Shown piece after piece: positions 36,801 through 48,800 of a DNA stretch of 64,000 nt. Positions within the stretch are counted from its first letter, which is position 1, and each line of letters opens with the position of its first letter. Location of the stretch: positions 5,022,001 to 5,086,000 of the forward strand of contig NC_039517.1 of NCBI RefSeq assembly GCF_003672135.1, in the 5' to 3' direction. Position numbers and translations under genes: made by a program. The stretch comes from Ooceraea biroi. Its lineage: Eukaryota; Arthropoda; Insecta; Hymenoptera; Formicidae. The notes below the pieces were generated by a model. That model ran no database searches and was not told the origin of the DNA. It saw only the letters and a list, made by a program, of their open reading frames with translations.

Positions 36801-39800
36801 CTGTAATGAGAGAATGACTTTCATCTTTATAAAGAAATATTCATAATAACATTAAATATACAGACTCGACTAGGTGCACTTTTATTCCACAAAAAAAACA
36901 TTTTTGCTGCATCGCGAATCAACATTTAAATATCAAAAGCATCGTCGGTTTTTGATAAATAACAGTCACAAGCATCGGAATACGATTCTCAATAAAACAT
37001 AAAAATTTATTTACGATACACATCGCGCAACGTGCAATTTCACAGAGGCTTCACAAACAAAAATATCTGTGCCGTATCACTATAAATCAACATTCAGATA
37101 TCACTAAAAGCATTGTCAATTTTTACGTAAATACAAGAGCAACCAGATACGATTATTAATAAAATATTTAAATATTCGATACATTTTTATAGTATAATAC
37201 GTGACGCGATGCGCAATGTCGCAGAGATTTCGCTGGCTTCTCAAGCTCGTTCGAGTGGAGTGCGGATTACAACTGTTACAAGGAGTGTACACCAAGAAAT
37301 TGACCTTAATCACAGATCTTCGTCCTTGCGGCGACAGCGTTACGTAATCACGGGTCAGGGAAAAGGGATCCCCGCACCTCTCTCCCCGCGTATCCAGGAC
37401 AATGCCGAATTATAATGCAAATCGCGCTCGTCGGATCATCGAGCCGAATTAATCGCACGCGTCGATTCGTGTAATTCGTCTCGTGATTAACCCACCGGGG
37501 GGAGGGGGAGAGGAATCCGCGGCGGGGCGCCGCGACGCCGCGTCGCCTATATGAGACGTCCGTCCCTCAGTCCTCCTTGCTTCTTGCTATTTTCTCGACA
37601 CGTGAATTTTCCTATTTTCCTTCCCCTTCTGTCCCGCGCAGGTACGACGTGCGGAGGATCTTCAACGGCACGCAGAACTACGCGACGTTGGGGTTGCTCG
37701 ACCACCTGAATGAGTCGCTGAGCGTGCTGACGCGCGACAACAGCACCCTCGACCGCCATAACAACAAGATGTACACGTACGCGCTGATGGATTGGCGCGA
37801 CGACGGCTGGGAGCCAATCCTCGCGGTGATCGAGCGACGTCGGCATCGGTTGCTGGTCCAGCAGCTGACGCCGAGCGCGGTCGCGTCCTTCAACGTCGAG
37901 GCACCCGACCTGCCGTCCTGCGACGACGACGCCGACTGCCCGGGTGAGCATCGCTACCTTTTATTTTGTAAGAAATTATGTTTATAACAATGTAATTTGA
38001 TTTTTATCCAAATTGAGTGAAAGATCAATCAATAATTCGACATATTAAATATTATTGGTGTTAATTATTAGTGTCGAAATCTTATTAAAAATAAGTCTTA
38101 TTAGTAGTCTCGTTAGTAAAAATGACTTTAACGAACAATTACTTGATCATTATCCATCAGATTATGTTGAACACGTGTCTGCGGTGCTTGCGGTGATTGC
38201 ATCGTGGCGATCGTAGAAGATATTATCCAAAATAGAATGGGATAATTGTGGAATCCTTATTCCACAAGGAAAAGGCGCGAAAGGAAAGGGCTCTCCCTTC
38301 GTGCCTTTCACCGCAGATCGCGATCGATGCGCGGTACCCTCGAATCTGAAAATATCGCCTGACAATATCGTAACGAGCTAATGCAGTGCGTTAATTATTT
38401 AACAGGTGGCTTGGCTGACATGTCTTTCCGTACCACACATATCGTAGCTATTATTCTGGGGTCGCTGCTGTTCACCTTTGTCGCCATCGCCGTCGCGATT
38501 ATAGTTCGGTGAGCGATCACTTTATTACGCTGTATCACGTCATGTCATTTATAGCTCACAGCCAAACCGTAGAAAGTGACTGTGCGTCAAACGTTTCGCT
38601 CCCGTAATTGCCACGCATGCTTCTCCTATTTTTTTTCCTTTTTTATGTAATATTTCTGACACGTGAACGTACGCAGGTTTTTATTAACATTAGCTATTTG
38701 TTTATAATTTTATATGTTTTATATCATTTTTATTGTTATATAATAAATACATTACTATATTTTATTGTATTATATATAATCTCTTATAATTTAATAATTT
38801 TAATTGTATCAAGATTGTAATCATAAAGTGAAACACAATAATGCTGAGATTTTTATTTCATCATTTTTATTTACATTTATGTTAATATATTTTTGTCACA
38901 TTTATGTTAATACATAAGTGCATGACACTTTGCAGGAGGCGATTGCTCAAGAAAAGAATGTCTAAAGGCCCGTACAAAATCATCCTGACGACGTCAGATT
39001 TTGTTTTTCCTCAAGTGCCTCCAGTAGATTCGAGAACGGTGAGTGAAGCTTGGAGAAAATGCGTTTCTAATCATTTTTATCATTTTAAGTGTTTAATATC
39101 ATACAATAATGATTCAAATGATCAATGCTCCGATTATTATCCGATTTTCTTTTCGTTAGTTATATAATTTTCTATTATTTTCTGAAATATTCAGAATATG
39201 ACGCGACAAGAATCGATATCTTTTATTAAATCCGGCGACCAAAAACAAACTTGTCTGATAAATCTATTTGTGGCGTTTATGTACTTTCTGTCGTATGCAA
39301 AAACAAGACTACTGCTCGGACGTCTTTCAAGGCGCGAGCAATTTTTCAGTGTGTTGAATCAGAATTGCGGAATTGTGGTAGCGGCGCGGAATTAACTTTC
39401 GTTTTGCCGTTGCAGGGAGAGAAATTCCTCGTGACACGATGCTGTGAGTACATTTCGCGCACGAGAGGAGGGTTGCTGTAACCCTGAAAGGATATATTTC
39501 ATGCGAGTAACCGGTCGTTACGCGAGCTTCTAAATTATCGGTCTACGTAGTAGAGAGATACCCGATAAAAGTGCTAAATGTCACACCAGTCCGGTGCATT
39601 ATTCCAACGAGCAGACTTTCAATATCCCTACAGATAATGTCCATGTATTAAATGTTAATTGAAGCATTACTGTAATCTCTATTATCATTAAATATTTAAT
39701 CTGCCATAATTCTTGATACATAGAAAGCATCGCACTTATTTCCAAATATTTCCAAAAGATGATCTTTTTTGACTAAAAACTTTATATCTTGAGGATAAGA

Positions 39801-42800
39801 ACATTTTATTATAAAAGGAATTACACTATAGTTATACATGTATATCACATTTCATTTATGTTGTATATGTTATTATATTTATATCATATATTAATTTATA
39901 TAATTAATTTATATAATTAATAATTAATTTATATAATTAATTCATATAATAAGTATTTAATTTATATATTACATCCATTTAATTTATATTTGCGCAGTAT
40001 TTTATCGCATTTGGTACGCGCGTGTCCTCAGGTAGACGAGGGCATCGAGGCGATGCTCTGCTGCTGGCTGCAGCAGCTCCAGGAGTTCGGCGGACCGGAA
40101 GTCGAGAAGCCGGATCTGCTCCAGCTCGGTAGCGTCAACTCCCTTAGACCGTATCTGCAGACCGGCGCCGGAAATGTACCGCGGCACACCTTCCTTAAGG
40201 ATCCGCGTGCTAGGTATAACGTGAGTATTACCGGACATCGCACTCTCATCGGCGACAACCGTCATCACCTCGTCTGCGAGAATCGCAGTTATCTTTCTTA
40301 CTCGTCTTAGCCGTCTCGGATTTTAGTGCAGCGATTTTAATCGATTTTCGATTTAATCGAGTCGAGGGATTGGATAACTCGCATAAGCGCTTGAAAATTC
40401 GCCGGAAGCAACGCGAGCGGATAGTCACGTGGAAGTGTTCTGCAACGCGGAATTAGATTTCTAATATTTTTTATTATTTTTTTGCATAAATTTTAGGCCC
40501 AGTTGTTTCACTTTTAGAATAATTTTATTGATTGCTATGAAAAAAAACTTGAGTTTTCGTTGGAGTGGCACTTATTATTTATCGTTTTCTAGATATTTAA
40601 TAATTTTCTTCAATATTTTTGTTAATATTTAATATTATTTCCTAATATTTTAAAATTCTGTTATGCGATTGTGTAATCCGATATATTCATATTATATTTC
40701 TATGGGGCTATTGACGCCTTGTATCTCGGCCCCTTCATCTTGATCACTTCCGCAAATTTTCTGCTCGACGTGACGCTCGATATTACGCGGGGGTGTCGGG
40801 GGAATGTATTCCCCTTACTTACATCGATATTCATTTTCGCTCATCGTAGACGTCGACGTGTCTCTTACACGGTGACGCTGATTAATGTTGCGAGTTCCAT
40901 AATATGATCGGACCGATAAGGGCCGCACGTGTAATGAAGATTGATAAGATGCTATTAAAACGACGTTACGTCAGAGCCGCGAGTTAATCGCCCTTCGCAT
41001 TCTCGCGCGAACACTTTCAAATCGCCTTGGGGAAACTTGTGGGCGATTCAGCGGATGCGCGATAGCGTTACCGTCAATGCGATCCCGAATTAACGTGCGT
41101 CCTGATTTTCGATAGGGTGACTTGGTTCAATTGAAGGAGCTGCCCTTTCAAGGTACGTTCGAAGTGAAGAGCAAGGCCATGGACGTGCTGGTCACGGTAA
41201 AGGCGCACATCCTTTTATTCATACCTCCGAGTAAGATCGCAGCGATCGAATTACCGCGATCTGTTTCGTTTCTAATTTTTGGTAGATCCACGGGCTGCGG
41301 CACGAGAACCTCAATCCCTTGATTGGATGCCTTAACGAACCTACGAGACCCTGCCTAGTGTCGGAGTACTGTTCGAGGGGCTCCTTGGAGGACGTGCTCG
41401 TCCAGGACGAAATTAAACTCGACTGGTCCTTCAGATTATCCCTGCTTACCGATCTGGTGCGGGTAAGTAAGATCACATCTCACGTACTTAATGCGCGTAT
41501 CATCGTTCGACAGACTAAAAAGACCTGTCAGAGATCAAGATGCTTTTGTTGGATTCGTACACAGACTCATGCTTATTGCGTATTTTTAGTTGACTGCAAT
41601 TTATGTGATTAATTAGAGTTAAGTAGATTATTTAGATTATTTAGAGTGTCAAAATAATTTTAAAATAATTTGGAATATTAAAATAATATCACAATAATTT
41701 GGAAATTAATTCGAATTATGTAAGAATTGTATAAGAATTTGAATGGAATTAAAAAATTAAAACAGATTTACAATTTGAGGTATCAAAATAATTACGCAGG
41801 GAGAGACAGCTAAGAAAGAAGGCTAAAAGTATTTCAGGAAAGCTGAAAATCTTATTGGCGAAGTGTTTATTAAATTTATATTCTAACCCGGGAATTGATT
41901 CTCGAACATCGTGTAGATACGATTTTAGATAGCTTGATCCTCACTTCTGTTCAGGGTATGAGATACCTTCACAGTACCCCCATTCGCGTTCACGGCTATC
42001 TCACTTCGCGCAATTGCGTGATCGACGCAAGGTGGGTTCTGAAAGTCACCGATTACGGTCTGCCTGCATTTTATGAAGCGCAGAACATAGTGCCGACGGC
42101 GAAAACAGCTCGAGGTGAGTCTGCCCTTCCGACTTTCCGCTTTGTTTTATTACAATCCCCCTCTGGTTCTCATGTACTCTTTTGCCTCGTGAAATTTCTT
42201 AATTAAAACCCGGCTCGGAGAACGGGCACGACAAAGACCGCGATGTAATTGTAGCAGCGCAATGTCTTTCCAAGACATTGCGCTGTTGTAATGAGAACAA
42301 TATCATTATCTCGTTGCCTCAAGCAGCATGAAAAACTTTATTACCAATCGAACTCCGTTAACAAGCGTTCCTGCATCTCACTTCTCACTTGGAGAATCCG
42401 TTACGTTATGTAATAATTGCTCGAGTTATAATATGCTGTTAATTAAGAAGGCCACTCTGCTAATTGACACTATTTACTGCGAGATCCAGGAGACTCGATT
42501 GTTTCCATAATGAGAACGAGATTCAAATAATTAACATATGAACGTAACGCTCAAGCAGCCGTTAATTTCGATAATAACTGCCGGCTTATTGTTCGGTAGA
42601 CCTGTTATGGACCGCGCCGGAATTGCTTAGGTATCCGAGTCTACGGAAGAGGGGCACCCAGCCAGGGGATGTCTACAGTTTCGGAATTATCATGCAGGAA
42701 GTCGTCGTCCGCGGGGAGCCATTTTGTATGCTTGCCCTATCTCCGGAAGGTAATGTGCTCGCAATTTCTATCAATGATCATTCAAAGCGGAACGAAGGCT

Positions 42801-45800
42801 CTTTGCCGCCTGTGATTTTCATTGCGATCACTCGGGCATACTACGGACGAGGAAAATTATCATCTCGACGTTTTCATGCTCGATCACGCGATCAACACAT
42901 TTTCCATTTTCAAAACATTTGTGCGCTTTCGCGACAGATTTCCAATCGCAGCTTCCGATGTTGTTATAAATTTTAAACGCTCTTTTGCCAAGTTATTAAA
43001 ACCACCCTACACATGGGGGCAGTCTAAGTGTTAATGGAAACATGGAGATATAGCAATGGTGTTGTTGATCAAGTAAATGATCGATCGACAGCTTAGTGCT
43101 GTTTATGTTTGAGGCTGAAATGTCAGGTATCTAGCACGTGTCTCGCAGATATAATCGAGAAAGTGATGAAGCCACCACCCCTAATCAGACCGTCGGTCAG
43201 CAAGGGCGCCGCGCCACCGGAAGCCATAAACATCATGCGCCAATGCTGGGCAGAAACTGCTGAAATGAGGCCCGACTTCGACGACGTGCACGATCTCTTC
43301 AAGAAACTGAATCACGGGAGGTAAGACCAGCCGTGGGCTATCGAATTCTCGAGGCATTCAGAATCCCCGAATCCGGAAATACCGAATATATATCTTCGAT
43401 CGGAAGTGACAGTAACGCTATCGGAACCCATTCCTCGCGGATTTTATCACGATCCGATAGCAAAAGCGACACAGTTCCGATTGTGATTTGTTTTTATAAT
43501 ATAATAGCAAATTCTTTTGTTCAATCGAAAACTATCTTTTACTATTAATATTATATAAATATATTTAAATACATTAAATTAATTTAATATATTACATAAT
43601 ATTTAATATATTTCACCAAATTTAAATATATTACACTAAATATTTTAATAATACTTAATAATAAAATATTTGCTTTGTCATATATTTAAAAAACAAATAG
43701 AAGATTTATCATAAAGGAGACATTTCTATCAACGAATTTTACCTTCTTTCAAGAATAATCTTGACAACAGTCGCAGACCGTTAGTAGACATCGCGTTTCG
43801 TTTTCAGGAAAGTAAACTTCGTGGACACGATGTTCCAAATGCTCGAGAAGTACTCAAATAATCTGGAGGAACTCATTCGTGAGCGCACGGAGCAGCTTGA
43901 TATGGAGAAGAAGAAAACCGAGCAATTGTTGAATAGAATGTTACCAAGGTAAACAACGAGAGTACTCAGGATAGCGTTTCATTTCATTCTATCAATTGAT
44001 TTCGTCAAGGTCGGTTGCGGGGCTACTTTGCCAATATTGACCCGCTTTCTATTGTTTGAGGATTAAAATCAGAAAACGAACCAGCGGAAACAAAATGACG
44101 AAGCTCGGCTTCGGTGCTTTCAGCTCGGTCGCCGAAAAACTGAAACTCGGCATGCCCGTCGATCCCGAAGAGTTCCGCGAGGTCACAATCTATTTCTCGG
44201 ACATTGTCGGCTTCACGACGATATCCGCGCGCTCAACGCCCTTTCAGGTGGTCGATCTTCTGAATGATCTGTACACCTGCTTCGACGACACGATTAACGC
44301 GTACACGGTCTACAAGGTAACAGTAAATTATTAATATATTGAGTTGTAACATACATGCATTTACTTATTTCAATTTAAATAAATTCTCTCGAATTAATGA
44401 ATACTTTCCAGTCATTTAAATTATTTTCAATTTGAAAGTGTGATCGTATTTATTGGGCGAGGATACAGGGTGTCGACAGGTGATTAATTTCGTAGAGTAT
44501 GGGGAAGGCCATATCAAAGAATGCGTTTTTATCGGAGGGCTTCCAATATTTTAATCTCACAGAATGCGTGCGTGTGTGTGTTTCAATATCATAGGTGGAA
44601 ACTATCGGGGATGCCTACATGGTCGTTGGCGGCTGCCCTGTGAGAATACCCGATCACGCATCCCAAGTGGCAACCATGGCACTTGACCTGCTACATCAAA
44701 GTGGAAAATTCAAGCTAAAACACCTCCCGGACACGGCACTCAGGCTACGCATCGGTCTCCATACTGGTTAGCATTCAAGTTTATCGAATAAATTCTGTTT
44801 ATCACCAAGACGTGATAATTATCGCAGGAAACGATAATCGAAAAGTCGAAACTGTTCCGAATCTTACTGCTCCAGTTTTCTTTTTGTTATGCGACGAATG
44901 CCAAATTCGGAAAATCGACGCGTCGCTCAAAATACAGGAGGGACGCTAAATTCGACGGCACTTGAAAAGCCATAAGTAGTGAAACTTAAACAGTAAGCGG
45001 ATCGACCAGTCACGATCACGAGATTTCAAACTACCATTTCGAAACTCGTAAGTGAATCTTGATTGTAATTCGCTTACTGTTTAAGACTTACGATCCGATC
45101 TTGATATCCCAATCGTTTCGCGATTAAATCGGAGATTTCTGAATTGAGGTCAAGGCGTTTGGCAACCTTTGGCTTGCTTTTGTTGCTGCTGCTTATATGT
45201 ATTTTTTATTCCACTCGGGTCATCCTCTTGCCAGGTCCCTTTCCTCGAAGCCCTTCTAGCGATCACAGGTAGCCACCTCCCACGTACGACCGTCCTCCAA
45301 TGATTTTCGGCGACCTCCATCTTTTTACATGGACATACTTGGTCATGCAGGCCTTGAAGCCTTCGATGATCTCAATTTGATGAGACACTAAGTCGTATGA
45401 TTACGAAGGAAAATCAAACAAATTAAAACTATAATTATGTTTGACTTCCGGAAGCTTAACTGAAAAATAATGCGGTAATCATGTAATAAAAATGATCGTT
45501 CAAAGTGCCAAGTATTTAGTTCAGGACGCACGGTAGGTTTTAGATTTAATTTTTAATTATTAAGTTTAACTTTAATTAATATAAAATATCTTTTTATACA
45601 TAATATCTTTTCTGTGAAAAATCACAAAATCGTGTCGCAGCATATCAAAGTTTGACTTACTTTTTCGATCAGATCTTTACTGAACATCTCGTTTATTTAC
45701 TCTACTCGGTTCGCATACGAAGCACTGTTTTTGCTGAAATCACTGACGTGATTTCGATACCGCGATGCAACCTAGATTTTTAATAACATTATATATCCTA

Positions 45801-48800
45801 GATTTTTAATATCATTATATATAACATTATATATTATGTGATCTACTTTGCTTCCTCATTTTGAAAACACTCATTATTCACAAGCCACTACAAATGAAGT
45901 ATTCACGCGTCTATCTAGCTTCGCAGGCCGGAAGCGCCTGAAAGCTGAATTTGCAAATGGAATCTCATGCGAATAATTAGAAAATTAACCGGGACCCCTC
46001 GCTGTGTTAATTCATGTTGCTTCCGGTTCACGAGCATTCTCAAATTTGGATTTGTATGGAAGTGATATAAATCGGAGAGGGAGCAATCCGCCGTAATCGC
46101 GCAGTTTCGCTTTAATGGCAATTGCGCGAGGGCGTTCTCGCGTGCCCGTAACCGGAGGAGGCATTAAGAAGAAAGAGGGATTCGCTTATTCTTTTCTCGC
46201 TCTTCGTTCTCGGCAGGCCCGTGCTGTGCCGGCGTGGTAGGTCTGACGATGCCGCGATACTGCCTCTTCGGCGACACGGTGAATACCGCCTCGAGGATGG
46301 AGTCGACCGGGGCACCTTGGCGTATCCATTTGAGCCAGGCGACGAGGGATCGATTGACACAGGTCGGCGGATACCACATCGAATACCGCGGTCCCACCGA
46401 CGTCAAGGGCAAAGGCAAGATGCCGACGTACTGGCTACTCGGCAAGCAGGGCTTCGACAAGGAGCTCCCTATGCCGCCACCCCTCGGGTAAGCTGTCCCG
46501 TCCGCGGGAGCATTTTCCGAATTTCCCGACCATTCTCGCACCCTTTCGACGAACTTCTCGAAGACTGGAAAGCTTCAGGCTTTTCCGTTCGGTCGCCGCG
46601 TAGACGCGCGAGATCGTGATTTAAGGCCCGGCGCGCAAGCGAGGGTGCGGCACCCGGAGCGACCTTATTAAGTCGAATTTATTGCACGATGGTTTTCCCC
46701 GATTTTATATTCGACGCGGGTATGTCACCCCTTTTTTCTTTTCATCACGCTCCAGTATTTCGGCCGGAATGTCGGAAGGGGTGACGAGGGTAGTTCCCGG
46801 ATAAGTTGCCGAGCCGACCTATTGCTTTTGAAGAGCGTATCGCGCTCCCTAAGTCGTCGCGCAAGAGAAGGGTCGGATTTAATCAACGAAGTTGCTTGTA
46901 TTCCTTCGATCAAGCGTTAGTACGTCGAGCTCCGAGAAGCAAAGAGAGAGACGGATAGAGAGTGAGGGAGGGAAAGAGACTGGGAGAGGAAGAGAGGAGG
47001 ATGTGCTCGAGAGTTTTTAATTATGCAACAATTACGGGGCCGTTTGTGCGCGCCTGCGTTAAGTTTATCCCAAGAACCGGCCGACTTACCCCCAATACGT
47101 TATTAATTGTTCGACGTATCTGTGAAAGTGATATAACGATGAAGTTCCCTCTCGCGCGAGCTGCTCCTTTGCCTCTACCGACGGTGGAATAAAAAGTGAT
47201 GACCTAGATGGTGGCGTGCGTAAACGGGGAAAAAGCTTGATAATCCCGGAGTTAACGTTTATATTATGCACAACGTTTATATTATGTTCCCGATCCGACG
47301 CGCAACCCTTCGGTCGCAGGTGACGCCGTCAAATCTGAGAAAAATAGCTCCCGGCTTCTGCCTCACGTGGTGTGTGGCAAGAAGTTTGCAAATTGAACCG
47401 TTAGCGCTAATTAGCTTACACGAAGCCCGCAAATGTCCCGCGCAATTAATATTAAGTGAACGGTTCATGGGATTGTTCAATTTTGAGAATTAACTGAACC
47501 ACTCGTACAACGAGGAATGAATCTTAAAAAACAATTGCGCGGTTGAATTGTGTCAGTTAATGATTCGTGATGATTATTCATCCGGAAATGCGTGATCTTG
47601 CAAGAACACGACAAAAGACCGTTGAATTTATTTTTGTATTTATTATTGTAGACATAGCGTATCATTATTTGCACTCTATTTGCTTTCCAGATATTTAATG
47701 TTTTTATCTGTTGCTATTGTGTCGCTGCATCAGGGAGAACCATGGGTGAGTAAAACTGGCATGCAAACAATTTAGCATTCACATCGATCGTATATTATTA
47801 CTTTACGTTTAATAAATCTCTTGTAGATGCCACATTTTATTTAAAAAGCTTTGAATGTATTACGTTCGTTCAATGTATTTTTATAATAATTTTAACTGTA
47901 ATATTTTTTATTTATGTTTATTATTGCTTATTTAACATTCTATATCCTGGCATTGGTAACAAATATTTTATCTGAGCAACGATTTCAAAAAATTTTTATT
48001 AAAACTTTTATTACGAATTTCGCATCAGTCAGCTGTAAATAATGTAAAATGAAGCACAGCATATGAATAAATATCCAGTAGAGACGACCATCGACATCGA
48101 AATGATATTTATGTCAAAACGTCAATTTATGTCAAAAATCGCTTTCTACTTTCTTTCAATTTATTCTCTTGTCGAATAAAGTTAAGTTCTTTTCCCCGGC
48201 GACGTAATCGTATCATTCTTCAATTGTGGCCATAATCAATTTTGTAACACTCCTTCTTCCCAATTTTTCAGTCAGTTTAACGAGCATTATGCACGTCACA
48301 GTTTACTCATGAATAAACTTCCATTGAAAACACCTGGTTCCCTGGGGACTCCGTTTGCATCGGAATGTCAATTTATCTGAAAAATTCTTCCATTCGTACT
48401 CCGGTGTGTGAATCGCGTTACGAAAAAAAATAAACCATAGAAGAAATATACAGGGTGAGGCACCTAAAACAGGCCACCAGAATATCTCGGCTGTTATTGG
48501 TGATAGAAAAAAATGTGTCAGACCAAACTTGCATGGTTTCGAGGGACACATAATTTGTTCTAAATAGTTTTTTATTAGGTGGACGCGTAGAGGTCATATG
48601 AAGGTCAACTTCGTTTTTTTAAATGTTATGATATGTTTTTTTACGTACCATCTAGTAGAGCGTAGAAAATGCGCACATTGATCTACGAGTCAAAATCATT
48701 CAAAGTCACTGAAGGCTAAAATTTCTAAGTGCTAAACCTTTTTCATTTCTAAGTTTACGGTATTTTTAATAGCAGAGAACTCTAGGCAATATAAAAAATA

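Noticed and set aside
45180..45400. Possible processed pseudogene on the minus strand in intron 17
   Set aside because: About 30 coding-like codons on the minus strand, then a frame change. No family was recognised and no ends were found.
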